A stretch of 64,000 nt of DNA. Source: Myxococcales bacterium SG8_38. GTDB lineage: Bacteria; Myxococcota_A; Polyangia; Polyangiales; Houyiibacteriaceae. Both the position numbers and the translations under genes were made by a program. Below are positions 26,015 to 34,096 of the stretch, in pieces (positions within the stretch are counted from its first letter, which is position 1; each line of letters begins with the position of its first letter). The notes under the pieces were generated by a model, which saw only the letters and a program-made list of their open reading frames with translations, had not been told where the DNA came from and did not search any database. Location: the NCBI GenBank assembly GCA_001303415.1, contig LJTN01000001.1, forward strand, positions 28,593 through 92,592, written 5' to 3'.

Positions 26015-27028
26015 TCAGAGAATTTGACGGCCGATCCGCTCGCGGTGGTGAGCCGCATCACCATGGGCCGCCGCCAGCGCCCAGGCGCGTTTCATCCACA
26101 TGTGGAGGTCGTATTCGATGGTGTAGCCGATGGCGCCGTGGACCTGCAGGGCCTGCTTGGCCACGAATTGTGCAGCCTGCCCTGCATAGATCTTCGCGAG
26201 CGACACGGCCGTAGGAGCCTCTGGAGCCGAGGTCGCGAGACACCAGGCGGCGCGATACACGAGCGGGCGGGCGAATTCCTGCTCGATGAGGGCGTTGGCG
26301 AGGCGGTGCTTCACCGCTTGTTGCGTGCCGATCGGCTTGCCGAATTGCTCTCGGTCTTTGGCGTACTGAACCGCCATGTCGAGCATGCGACGGCTGAGCC
26401 CAATCAAACGCGCTGCAGTGCCGAGCGCAGCCCGATCGCGGGCAAGTGAAAGCAGGGCGCCGGCATCGATGTCCTGGCGCATTCGAGACCGAGGCCCCAC
26501 GTCGAACGATACTCGGCCCAGATCGCGTGACCGGTCCACGGACTGCTCCGGAACGACCGTGACCTCGGCCATGGGCACACAAAACGCGGCGCCATCGCGC
26601 TCGGCGATCAAGAGATCGGACGAAGCAGCGTGCGCAACCACGTCCTGCCCCTCGAACGACAGAACGATCCTGATCCGGCCGGCCACCGCAGCCGGAAGCC
26701 ATCGTTCCTTTTGCTCTTCAGTCCCGGCGGCCTCGAGCAAAGGGATGCCCACCGCGACGGTGTCCACGATCGGAGCAGGCCACGCCGCATACCCCGTCTC
26801 TTCGAGAGGGAGCACCAAGTCGAGGGCGGTCATGGCCATGCCCCCAGCCTCTTCACTGGCGGTCATCCCCATCAGCCCGGTTTCGGCGAGCGTGCTCCAA
26901 ACGGCCTTTGCACCCTCGTGGCGCCCTTCCCAAGCTGCCCGCACGACCTCAGGCGGGCATTCTCGCTGCAACACCTCTCGGACCGTGTCGCGGAGCATCT
27001 TCTGGTCGTCGGTAAACGCGAATCGCAT
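26015..27028 (-). CDS. Acyl-CoA dehydrogenase, beta-type subunit (C/D-ring operon)
   Basis: A short acyl-CoA dehydrogenase of 337 residues (family usually 370-400). The C-terminus reads LQVHGAIGYTIEYDLHMWMKR and lacks the G(T/S)xxIQ segment, as in beta-type partners of heteromeric steroid acyl-CoA dehydrogenases. It lies 4 bp after the alpha-type gene ending at 27033, so the two probably form an alpha2beta2 enzyme. In mycobacteria comparable pairs (FadE31-33) belong to C/D-ring catabolism; which homologue this is cannot be decided from sequence alone. Confidence 0.82.
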   Translation of the reverse strand: MRFAFTDDQKMLRDTVREVLQRECPPEVVRAAWEGRHEGAKAVWSTLAETGLMGMTASEEAGGMAMTALDLVLPLEETGYAAWPAPIVDTVAVGIPLLEAAGTEEQKERWLPAAVAGRIRIVLSFEGQDVVAHAASSDLLIAERDGAAFCVPMAEVTVVPEQSVDRSRDLGRVSFDVGPRSRMRQDIDAGALLSLARDRAALGTAARLIGLSRRMLDMAVQYAKDREQFGKPIGTQQAVKHRLANALIEQEFARPLVYRAAWCLATSAPEAPTAVSLAKIYAGQAAQFVAKQALQVHGAIGYTIEYDLHMWMKRAWALAAAHGDAAHHRERIGRQIL

Positions 27029-27032
27029 TGCT

Positions 27033-28193
27033 TCACTTGCGGGGAAGACCGAGCACGCGCTCGGCGATGATGTTGCGCTGGATTTCGTTGGTGCCGGCGT
27101 AGATCGGGCCTGCGAGGGCGAATTGGAACCCCTTCATCCACTGCCCGTCATCGATGGCGCTCGGCGCCCGCTCATCCAGCTCCTGCAGCGCTCCGATGAT
27201 CGAGAGCGCGGTCTCGTGGGTGCGCACGTCCATCTCGGACCAGAAAACCTTGTTCATGCTGGAGTCCGCGCCGATCGACTCCTCTTGCATCATGCGCGTG
27301 ACGGTCTGAAACGTGAACCAGCGGTAGGCCTGCGCATCCATCCATGCGCGGATGACCTCGTCGCGAAGCGCGGGGCCCGCGCGGTCCTGGTAGCGTCGGT
27401 GGAGATCGATCAGGCGCGCCGCGGTCGCCATGAACCGCCCGGGGCTTCGGAGGCTCAAGCCCCGCTCGGAGCTCGTGGTCGCCATGGCGACCCCCCAACC
27501 CTCGTTCGTCTCTCCGATGACGTCGGCATCGGAGACGAACACGTCCTCTAGAAAGATTTCGGCGAACCCCTCGTCGCCATCGAGGCGATCGACGCCGCGC
27601 ACCGTGACGCCCTCCGCATGAAGCGGAAACATGAAATAGGTGAGACCCCGGTGACGTGCCTGTGCGGGGTCGGTGCGGAACAACCCGTAGGCCATGTCGC
27701 AAAAGGCGGCGCGCGTGGACCAGGTCTTTTGGCCGCTGAGCCTCCAGCCGCCGTCGACTCGGCGCGCAGTGCTCTTGAGCGCAGCGAGGTCGCTGCCCGC
27801 ATTCGGCTCGGACCAAGCCTGCGCCCACGTGACGTCGCCACGCGCCATCGGTCGCAAGATCCGTTCCTTTTGCTCCTCGGTGCCGAACTCGAAGAGCGTC
27901 GGGGCCAACAGGAAGATGCCGTTCTGTGTGACGCGGTTCGGCGCCCCGGCCAGGTAGTATTCCTCTTCGAAGATCAGCCATTCGACCAGTGACGCTTCGC
28001 GGCCGCCGTATTGCGTGGGCCAGGACACCGCAGCCCAGCCCGCGTCGAAGAGCTTTCGCTCCCATTCGAGATGCTGGGAAAAGCCCTCCCGCGTGTCGCC
28101 GGAAGCCAGCGGCTCGCGCGGGACGTGGGCCTCGAGCCAGTCTCGACACTCCTGGCGAAAAGCGTTCTCGGATTCGGTGAAGTCGAGATCCAT
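27033..28193 (-). CDS. Acyl-CoA dehydrogenase, alpha-type subunit (C/D-ring operon)
   Basis: A 386-residue acyl-CoA dehydrogenase with the flavin/substrate stretch WAQAWSEPNAGSDLAALKS and the C-terminal GPIYAGTNEIQRNIIAERVLGLPRK. At the position where short-chain enzymes have the catalytic Glu (YEGT) it has Ala (YAGT), a change shared with the FadE30-like protein at 43210. The active base may come from elsewhere. Pairs with the following fadE. The ATG at 28193 is preceded by GAAGG; a GTG at 28196 is also in frame. Lies 9 bp after ipdC in the echA20-headed operon. Confidence 0.84.
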   Translation of the reverse strand: MDLDFTESENAFRQECRDWLEAHVPREPLASGDTREGFSQHLEWERKLFDAGWAAVSWPTQYGGREASLVEWLIFEEEYYLAGAPNRVTQNGIFLLAPTLFEFGTEEQKERILRPMARGDVTWAQAWSEPNAGSDLAALKSTARRVDGGWRLSGQKTWSTRAAFCDMAYGLFRTDPAQARHRGLTYFMFPLHAEGVTVRGVDRLDGDEGFAEIFLEDVFVSDADVIGETNEGWGVAMATTSSERGLSLRSPGRFMATAARLIDLHRRYQDRAGPALRDEVIRAWMDAQAYRWFTFQTVTRMMQEESIGADSSMNKVFWSEMDVRTHETALSIIGALQELDERAPSAIDDGQWMKGFQFALAGPIYAGTNEIQRNIIAERVLGLPRK

Positions 28194-28202
28194 CACCTTC
28201 GC

Positions 28203-29426
28203 TCAAGCGCCCAAGCGCTCTAGGGTATCGTGGGCCTCGCGCATGATACGGCGCAAGAGCTCCTCGACGGTCGGTATTTCGTCGATGACGCCGGCGACTT
28301 GGCCCGTGGGCAGAATGCCCGCCTCGACCTTCCCGTCGACCATCGATGCCTTGGTCAGCATCGGCGCGTTGGCCGCCATGGCGAGCTGCGACCAGGTCAG
28401 CTCCTGGCTCTGCCTCATGGCCAGACCCTCCTCGAGGAGCTCGGGAAGCGAGGTGCCGGTGACCCGCATCAACGACAAGGCGTTGAGGGCGGCTCTCGGA
28501 AATCGCGTCAGGAAGCTCGCCTTTTCGAGCTGGTCGATCAAACGAGTGCGAATCACGCGCTGGGGATACCCATCCACGGCCTTGGTCACGACCGTTCCGT
28601 TCGGCGCGGTGTCGAGATAGATCTTCTTCACGTGGTCGGGAACCTGGCTTTCCTGCGTGAGCAGGAAACGTGTCCCCATGGCGATGCCTTCCGCTCCCAA
28701 AGCCAGCGCAGCCACCAAACCGCGGCCGTCGCGGAACCCGCCCGCTGCAACGACCGGGATGTCCACCGCGGAGGCCACGTCCGGAACGAGAATGGAGGTC
28801 GGGATCTGTCCCGTGTGCCCGCCGCCTTCTTGCCCTTGGGCAATCACGGCGTCGACGCCCCAGGCTTGAACCTTCTCGGCGTGGCGGCGAGCGCCAATCG
28901 TCGGCATGGTCAGAACACCCGCATCCTTGAGCGTCCTGACGACTCGCTCGCCGGGGGCTTGCGCGAAGCTCGCTACCCGAACCTTCTCTCGGATGAGGAG
29001 CTCGACGCGCTTCATGATGTCTGCCTGGTCGGCGCGGAGATTGACACCGAAAGGCTTGTCCGTTCGCTCCTTCACCTTGGCGATGGCTTCTTGGAGCTCG
29101 CGGAACGTCATCGTGGCAGCGGCGAGAATACCCAGACCGCCCGCGTCGCTGGTGGCCGAGGTCAGGCTCGCTCCGGAAACCCAACCCATTCCCGTCTGAA
29201 TGATTGGGTACTCGATCCCGAACATCTCGCAGATGCGGGTCCGAAGGGCGGGCTTCGCCACGACGCTCTCCTTTACGGCGGTGACCTTCGATCTCTTGGC
29301 GGGCACCGTGGCCTCGATCTTCGCACCCTTCTTGGGCGCCTTGCGCCGTGGCTTTGCTTTGGGCTTGTCGGATGGCGGTTGTCGCTTTTTGGATGGAGAT
29401 TTCGTAGCTCGCTTCTCGGCGCTCAT
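28203..29426 (-). CDS. ipdC: IpdC-like NAD(P)H-dependent flavin reductase with basic N-terminal tail
   Basis: A 407-residue FMN TIM-barrel of the nitronate monooxygenase/2-nitropropane dioxygenase family. From about residue 65 it follows mycobacterial IpdC closely: PIIQTGMGWVSGASLTSAT, QGQEGGGHTG, AAGGFRDGRGLVAALALGA, GTRFLLTQES and LTWSQLAMAANAPMLTKA. IpdC reduces the 5-hydroxy indene-carboxyl-CoA intermediate in C/D-ring degradation. The first 60 or so residues are an extra Lys/Pro/Ser/Ala-rich tail (SPSKKRQPPSDKPKAKPRRK), not expected in the family. AAGGAGG lies just before the ATG at 29426, so the tail is probably translated. The start overlaps the ipdB stop by 4 nt. Confidence 0.85.
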   Translation of the reverse strand: MSAEKRATKSPSKKRQPPSDKPKAKPRRKAPKKGAKIEATVPAKRSKVTAVKESVVAKPALRTRICEMFGIEYPIIQTGMGWVSGASLTSATSDAGGLGILAAATMTFRELQEAIAKVKERTDKPFGVNLRADQADIMKRVELLIREKVRVASFAQAPGERVVRTLKDAGVLTMPTIGARRHAEKVQAWGVDAVIAQGQEGGGHTGQIPTSILVPDVASAVDIPVVAAGGFRDGRGLVAALALGAEGIAMGTRFLLTQESQVPDHVKKIYLDTAPNGTVVTKAVDGYPQRVIRTRLIDQLEKASFLTRFPRAALNALSLMRVTGTSLPELLEEGLAMRQSQELTWSQLAMAANAPMLTKASMVDGKVEAGILPTGQVAGVIDEIPTVEELLRRIMREAHDTLERLGA

Positions 29427-30196
29427 GCTTCGACCTCCTTCTGCGCATGGCCGTCGGGATCCAGCTCGCGCATCAAACCCAAGAGCTCCGGCGTCGGGGT
29501 CGCAGTGGTGTGCACGTCGCCCGGAATCACGAGATCGAAGCCCGTATTGTCGATCACCTCTTGGCGCTCCACCCCCGGATGCAGAGACACCAGTCGCATT
29601 CGTCGATCTGGGGTCTGGAAATCGAAAACGCCCAAGTTGGTGACCACCCGCCGAATCTCGTGGAAGCGGGCCGTCTCGGCGCCAAGAGCGCGGGCGCGGT
29701 CGTATCCGACCCCGCTGACCATGTCGACTTTGGCGACCAGCGTTCGAGGGCTGTGGTTGGGCACCCAGTAGCTGGTCACGTGGTTGATGGTGTTTCCGGG
29801 CGCACCCCGCACACCCAGCAGCTGCGCCTTGGGACGCTTCCAATCGCCAATGCAAGCGATGTTCTGATTTCCGTACTGGTCGATTTGAGACGCGCCCATC
29901 ATCACGTGCCGCCTGCCCCACCACAGGGTCTCGAAAACCGCGCCGAATGGCATCCAGCCTTCGATGTCTTCCTCGCTGGGCTCGACGCCGAGCGGCAAGG
30001 TGCGGCGCAGCAGAAGGTTGAACCCATCGGTCATCAAGAGCTCGGGCGCAAAGCTCGCCTTGGCGAGACGAGCGCCCAGGCTCGGCGTCGTCCCCATCGC
30101 GCTTACGAGGATCTCGCCATCGTGCCGAAAGCACTCTGCGACGGCGAGCGTGCAGACGTCGGCACGCGTGGCTCCTGCTGTCGCGGAGTCACTCAC
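29423..30196 (-). CDS. ipdB: IpdB: beta subunit of COCHEA-CoA hydrolase (CoA-transferase fold)
   Basis: A 257-residue class I CoA-transferase-fold protein, partner of IpdA. In actinobacteria and proteobacteria IpdAB hydrolyses the last ring carbon-carbon bond of steroid ring C, acting on a cyclic ketone CoA rather than transferring CoA. Visible family features are MMGASQIDQYGNQNIACIGDW, GAPGNTINHVTSYW and NLGVFDF. It starts at a GTG (30196) overlapping the ipdA stop. Order echA20-ipdA-ipdB-ipdC is that of mycobacterial Rv3550-Rv3553. The typical catalytic Glu of true CoA-transferases is not evident. Confidence 0.86.
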   Translation of the reverse strand: MSDSATAGATRADVCTLAVAECFRHDGEILVSAMGTTPSLGARLAKASFAPELLMTDGFNLLLRRTLPLGVEPSEEDIEGWMPFGAVFETLWWGRRHVMMGASQIDQYGNQNIACIGDWKRPKAQLLGVRGAPGNTINHVTSYWVPNHSPRTLVAKVDMVSGVGYDRARALGAETARFHEIRRVVTNLGVFDFQTPDRRMRLVSLHPGVERQEVIDNTGFDLVIPGDVHTTATPTPELLGLMRELDPDGHAQKEVEA

Positions 30197-31038
30197 GACG
30201 CGACCGCCTTCTGATAGTCTGCCTCACTCAACCGGAGATATCGCTCGTGAAACGCCTGCCAGGTCGCGTCGTCCTTGGCGGTCGCCGCATACTGGCGCTG
30301 AAACGACTCGTCACGGCCGTAGTCGGGCGGACATTCGGTGAAGTGGGCCCCATTCGGCGTCTCGCAGACGCCCTGCACCATCATGCGATTGATCTGAAGG
30401 CTCTGCAGCGGTCCTCCCTGAATGAGCTCTTCGGTGGATACGATCCTTTCGCAACTCATGAATGCTTTCTTCGCCGCCATGCAGAACAGATGATCGAAAT
30501 AGGGGTCCCTGCCTAGTGACTGCCCGTTGCCGAGGGCGTCTGCGCGGTTCATGTGAATGAACGCCACGTCGACGTTCAGGGCGGGCACCGCCACGAGCTC
30601 CTCGCCATCGTCGTACGGTGATTTCACGGTCTTGAGTTGCGGGTTGATCTTCATGATATCCGAGCCGAGGCCGGCACGCGTCGGGAGGAATGGAAGGCGT
30701 TGGGCTGCAGCACGCAACCCGAGCAAGAACATGCCTTCGTCCAGCTCGACTGCTTCCACCGTTCCGTTCTGTCGGGCCTTCCGGAAGTGCGGCTCGAGCG
30801 GGATCGAATCGAGAGAGACGAACCCGTATACGGCCTTCTTGAGTTGCCCCGTGGCGCACAGGATTCCGATGTCCGGGCCGCCATACGACACGACGGTCAA
30901 ATCTCTCACGCCCTTGCGCACGAGCGCGCGCACGAACGCCATCGGTTTGCGCCGCGAGCCCCATCCGCCGATGCCGATAGTCATGCCATCTTCGACCTCG
31001 GCGACGGCTTGGTCGACGGTCATGCGCTTGTCGTTCAC
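30193..31038 (-). CDS. ipdA: IpdA: alpha subunit of COCHEA-CoA hydrolase (CoA-transferase fold)
   Basis: A 281-residue CoA-transferase alpha-like subunit. Strong family stretches are GMTIGIGGWGSRRKPMAFVRAL near residue 20, YGGPDIGILCATG, YGFVSLDS, AAAQRLPFLPTRAGLGSD near residue 115, and HFTECPPDYGRDESFQRQYA near the C-terminus. These agree with mycobacterial IpdA as remembered. With IpdB it opens the remaining C ring in steroid breakdown. The start is a GTG at 31038 with GAGGTAG upstream, 9 bp after the echA20 stop. Confidence 0.88.
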   Translation of the reverse strand: MNDKRMTVDQAVAEVEDGMTIGIGGWGSRRKPMAFVRALVRKGVRDLTVVSYGGPDIGILCATGQLKKAVYGFVSLDSIPLEPHFRKARQNGTVEAVELDEGMFLLGLRAAAQRLPFLPTRAGLGSDIMKINPQLKTVKSPYDDGEELVAVPALNVDVAFIHMNRADALGNGQSLGRDPYFDHLFCMAAKKAFMSCERIVSTEELIQGGPLQSLQINRMMVQGVCETPNGAHFTECPPDYGRDESFQRQYAATAKDDATWQAFHERYLRLSEADYQKAVAS

Positions 31039-31047
31039 GAAGCTACC

Positions 31048-31809
31048 TCACTCGTCGTCTGCGTCCGGATCGCGCTTTTCCACGAAGGCGTCCCGGGCCT
31101 CGTCGGCCACGCCCGCCAAATTGAGCTCGAAAGTGAAACCCTGCTCGAATCGGTACGAACGATTTACGTCGACTGGATCGATATTGTTCAGGCACTCCTT
31201 GGCCACCCGCACGACTCGTGGAATCTTCTTGGTGAACGTGCGGGCAACCTCTCGTGCTTTGTCGAGGAGCCGATCGGGCTCGACCACCGCATACACGGAA
31301 CCCCAAGCATGCAGCTCCTCGGCCGTCGCTGGCTCGCAGGTGAGGACCATCGCGCGCATCTTGAGCGGAGGGACCAGGCGCGCCAAATGGGTCGCTGCGC
31401 CGAGCGCGCCGCGATCGACCTCGGGCAACGCGAACTTCGTGCCTTGGGCCGCGATCAAGATGTCGGAGTTGCCCGCCAGGCCGATGCCGCCACCGACGCA
31501 ATATCCGTGCACCGCGGTGATGACCGGCACCTTGCACTCGTAGACCGCCTTGAAGGCCTCCCAGCAACCGCGGTTGGCGCCGAGAAGGGCATCAAAGCCC
31601 TCGGTGGCCTGCATTTCCTTGATGTCGACGCCGGCGTTGAACCCGCGCCCCTCGGCGCGAAGGATGACCGCGCGATTGGCTGGATCATGGCCGGCGGCTG
31701 TGACGACCTCTGCCAGCTCGAACCAGCCTTTCACCGGAATCGCGTTCACGGGCGGGTAATCGACCGTGATCTCGGCGATTCCATCAATGATTTCGTGCGA
31801 AATGCCCAC
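31048..31809 (-). CDS. echA20: EchA20-like enoyl-CoA hydratase/hydrolase
   Basis: A 253-residue crotonase-fold protein. EchA20 hydrolytically opens the D ring of the indane-dione CoA intermediate in steroid C/D-ring breakdown. Matching stretches are TVDYPPVNAIPVKGWFELA, RAEGRGFNAGVDIKEMQ (oxyanion loop), CVGGGIGLAGNSDILIA, EVDRGALGAATHLARLVP and the C-terminal YRFEQGFTFELNLAGVADE. It heads the operon echA20-ipdA-ipdB-ipdC-fadE-fadE-fadA6. A KstR-like palindrome lies 28 bp upstream; in mycobacteria the same genes are under KstR2 with a different operator. Confidence 0.9.
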   Translation of the reverse strand: MGISHEIIDGIAEITVDYPPVNAIPVKGWFELAEVVTAAGHDPANRAVILRAEGRGFNAGVDIKEMQATEGFDALLGANRGCWEAFKAVYECKVPVITAVHGYCVGGGIGLAGNSDILIAAQGTKFALPEVDRGALGAATHLARLVPPLKMRAMVLTCEPATAEELHAWGSVYAVVEPDRLLDKAREVARTFTKKIPRVVRVAKECLNNIDPVDVNRSYRFEQGFTFELNLAGVADEARDAFVEKRDPDADDE

Positions 31810-31837
31810 TGCGCGTGCCTCGCTGACCGGGGCGAAG

Positions 31838-31851
31838 TGAAACGCGTTTCA
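31838..31851. promoter_or_regulatory. KstR-like operator (echA20-ipdABC operon)
   Basis: TGAAACGCGTTTCA is a perfect 14-bp palindrome matching TnnAACnnGTTnnA. It lies 28 bp upstream of the echA20 start and 10 bp past the stop of the next upstream gene. Its location suggests repression of the whole C/D-ring operon. Perfect GAAAC..GTTTC symmetry also fits a PsrA-type site, so the binder needs proof. Confidence 0.75.
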
Positions 31852-31860
31852 CTCCGCCGG

Positions 31861-32364
31861 TCAAGCCGACGAGGGGGCGGCGCCCGTGGTGAGCCGCTCT
31901 AGGAATGCGTCGATCCCCTCGGTAATCGGCTTTCCCATCCGGGCCAGCTCGATTCGGATGGCGTCGGCGGCGCCCGGCACGTCGGGTGTCGTGATCGTGC
32001 GCAGCAGAGGGGTTCGGAAACGGTAGACCACGCGCAGGACAGCCCGGAAGATCGCCTCGGGCATCACGATGACGACCGCCAAGTCGTCGCGACCGAGGTC
32101 GTCCTTGCGTTCGTCGAGCCAGTCGGCAAATGCCTTGCGATGGCGCGCCGAGATGACTCCGGTGCCGCGATGGTGCCTCACCAGGGCCAAAAAGGGCTGC
32201 CCGCGATCGATGCGGAAGTCGGCAATGCTGAGCATCAACGCGACCTCTTGGTCGTCGATCTGCCGCGGCAGCTTCATGTCATAGAAGACCAACGGAGAGA
32301 GCGATGCGTCGATCCGTATTCGCTCCGACTCGTAGGTCGGCTTTGCTTCCCAATCCCAATCCAT
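31861..32364 (-). CDS. Small STAS-like protein of unknown function (paralog A)
   Basis: A 167-residue soluble protein with no signal or membrane segment. The core, from RGQPFLALVRHHRGTGVIS through HRKAFADWLDERKDDLG to DAIRIELARMG, aligns by eye with the 137-residue protein at 34889 (RGQPYAVVIDAREVGG, QRKGIIQWIDRDRQHLK). Both have the alternating strand-helix look of STAS/SpoIIAA-like folds. No catalytic residues are evident and no function is assigned. The start at 32364 has no clear Shine-Dalgarno; two tandem 11-bp direct repeats lie right before it. It is upstream of and in the same direction as echA20, but separated by the operator. Confidence 0.6.
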   Translation of the reverse strand: MDWDWEAKPTYESERIRIDASLSPLVFYDMKLPRQIDDQEVALMLSIADFRIDRGQPFLALVRHHRGTGVISARHRKAFADWLDERKDDLGRDDLAVVIVMPEAIFRAVLRVVYRFRTPLLRTITTPDVPGAADAIRIELARMGKPITEGIDAFLERLTTGAAPSSA

Positions 32365-32365
32365 A

Positions 32366-32390
32366 TAAGTCGGTCACCGTAAGTCGGTCA
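32366..32390. promoter_or_regulatory. Tandem direct repeats between divergent genes
   Basis: TAAGTCGGTCA occurs at 32366-32376 and again at 32380-32390, spaced 14 bp start to start. They lie in the 118-bp gap between the divergent STAS-like gene (start 32364) and fadD3 (start 32483), directly before the STAS-like start. They may be regulator half-sites; no known motif was recognised and no KstR-like site is present in this gap. Confidence 0.4.
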
Positions 32391-32482
32391 GAAATGAGGA
32401 ACCCTCAGATAAGGCCGCGGAAGTTTGGCCACTCCGAGCGCTGGGTCAATCCCTGAGCGGGGACAGCGATCTACGATGTCAC

Positions 32483-34096
32483 ATGGGCAGGACCGTTGCT
32501 CCCCTCCCACCTTGGCGATATCACGGGCTCGTGCCGGAGACGATCCCCGAGCTGCTTAGACAACAAGCTGTCAAGTTGACCGACCGGCAGGCGATCGTCG
32601 ACGGAGCCACCACGCTCACCTTCGTCGAGCTCGATCGGCGGGTCGACGAGGCCGCGCGCGCGCTTCTTTCCCTGGGCGTGAACAAGGGTGATCGGATTGC
32701 GATTTGGGCGCCCAACATGTGGGAGTGGATCGTGTGCGCGCTCGCGATCCACGCGGTGGGCGGGGTGATGGTGCCGATCAACACCCGCTACAAGGGGGCC
32801 GAAGCGGCCTACTTGCTCAACAAGAGCGGGGCCAAGGCGCTATTCACGGTGACCGGATTCCTCGACGTCGACTACGTCGCGCTGCTTCGACAGAGCGGGA
32901 TCGACCTACCGGCGCTGGCCGACATCGTCGTGCTTCGGGGCGACGCGCCCGAGGGGACGATCGCTTATACGCAGTTTCTCGCACGCGCCTCGAAGGTAGG
33001 GCCGAGCGCCGCTCGGGATCGTGCGGCGACGGTCCGCCCCGACGATCTGGCGGACATTTTGTTCACCTCGGGAACCACCGGAAAGCCCAAGGGCGCGATG
33101 TGCACCCATGCTCAGAATCTCCGCGTGTTCGCTCAGTGGAGCTCGATCGTGGGTCTTCGGGAAGGAGACCGCTATTTGATCGTGCTGCCTTTCTTCCACA
33201 GCTTCGGATACAAAGCGGGATGGCTCTCGGCGCTGATGCGCGGTGCCACGGTCTTCCCCGAACCGATCTTCGACGTCGACGTGGTGCTCAGACGCGTGGA
33301 GGAGGATGCGATCACCATGCTTCCCGGACCACCGGCGCTCTATCAGTCGATTCTCTTGCACCCCGATCGCCATCAATTCGACATCTCGAGCCTTCGCCTG
33401 GCCGTAACGGGCGCAGCGGCAATCCCAGTCGAGCTCATTCACCGTATGAAAGAGGAGCTCGGGTTCGAGACCGTGATCACGGCGTACGGGCTCACCGAGA
33501 GCTGCGGCGTCGTGACAATGTGCCGCCTCGACGACGATGCCGAAACCATTGCTACCACGAGCGGTCGGGCGATTCCCGACGTCGAGGTTCGGATCGTCGA
33601 TCCCGAAGGCAAGTCTCTGCCGCCCAATCAGCCCGGTGAGATCGTCGTACGTGGTTACAACGTCATGAAGGGGTACTTCGACGCACCCGAGGAAACGAAA
33701 CAGGCGATCGACGATGAGGGTTGGCTCCACACCGGCGACATCGGGACCCTCGACGAGCGGGGATACATCAAGATCACCGATCGGCTCAAAGACATGTTCA
33801 TCGTCGGAGGCTTCAACGCCTATCCGGCCGAGATCGAAAACATTCTGCTGCAAATGCCGGGTATTGGAGAAGTCGCCGTCGTCGGTGTGCCCGATGCACG
33901 ACTGGGTGAAGTGGGCGTGGCCTTCGTCGTTCCAGCACCGGGACGGTCGTTGACGCCGGAGGCCGTCCTTGCCTGGAGCCGCGAGCACATGGCCAATTTC
34001 AAGGCTCCGCGCCGGGTGGAAATCGTGAGTGCCCTGCCCCGCAACGCAACCGGCAAAGTGATGAAGTTCGAGCTTCGGGAGCGTGCCCGTGTCTGA
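32483..34096 (+). CDS. fadD3: FadD3-like HIP-CoA synthetase
   Basis: AMP-forming acyl-CoA ligase, 537 residues. FadD3 activates the C/D-ring propionate HIP, the entry into the final steroid stage. Motifs are FTSGTTGKPKGAMCTHAQN (P-loop, near residue 195), TAYGLTESCGVVTMCR, GWLHTGDIGTLDERGYIKITDRLKD and the catalytic Lys in LPRNATGKVMKFEL. FFHSFGYKAGW and RLKDMFIVGGFNAYPAE agree with mycobacterial FadD3. An in-frame GTG at 32531 could be an alternative start. It overlaps the following SDR. It is divergent from the echA20 side and has no KstR-like site directly upstream. Confidence 0.85.
   Translation: MGRTVAPLPPWRYHGLVPETIPELLRQQAVKLTDRQAIVDGATTLTFVELDRRVDEAARALLSLGVNKGDRIAIWAPNMWEWIVCALAIHAVGGVMVPINTRYKGAEAAYLLNKSGAKALFTVTGFLDVDYVALLRQSGIDLPALADIVVLRGDAPEGTIAYTQFLARASKVGPSAARDRAATVRPDDLADILFTSGTTGKPKGAMCTHAQNLRVFAQWSSIVGLREGDRYLIVLPFFHSFGYKAGWLSALMRGATVFPEPIFDVDVVLRRVEEDAITMLPGPPALYQSILLHPDRHQFDISSLRLAVTGAAAIPVELIHRMKEELGFETVITAYGLTESCGVVTMCRLDDDAETIATTSGRAIPDVEVRIVDPEGKSLPPNQPGEIVVRGYNVMKGYFDAPEETKQAIDDEGWLHTGDIGTLDERGYIKITDRLKDMFIVGGFNAYPAEIENILLQMPGIGEVAVVGVPDARLGEVGVAFVVPAPGRSLTPEAVLAWSREHMANFKAPRRVEIVSALPRNATGKVMKFELRERARV

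Noticed and set aside
28203..29426. Nitronate monooxygenase (2-nitropropane dioxygenase) function
   Set aside because: The fold matches, but gene order and the sequence blocks shared with IpdC point to the steroid enzyme; no nitroalkane context is present.
27172..29448. Long minus-strand open frame of 758 codons across ipdC and fadE
   Set aside because: Arg/His/Gly-rich translation without recognisable motifs; it is the out-of-frame shadow of two well-supported genes in GC-rich DNA.
29423..31038. Ordinary 3-oxoacid CoA-transferase pair
   Set aside because: Fold is shared, but sequence blocks and placement between echA20 and ipdC match IpdA/IpdB, which are hydrolases in steroid breakdown.
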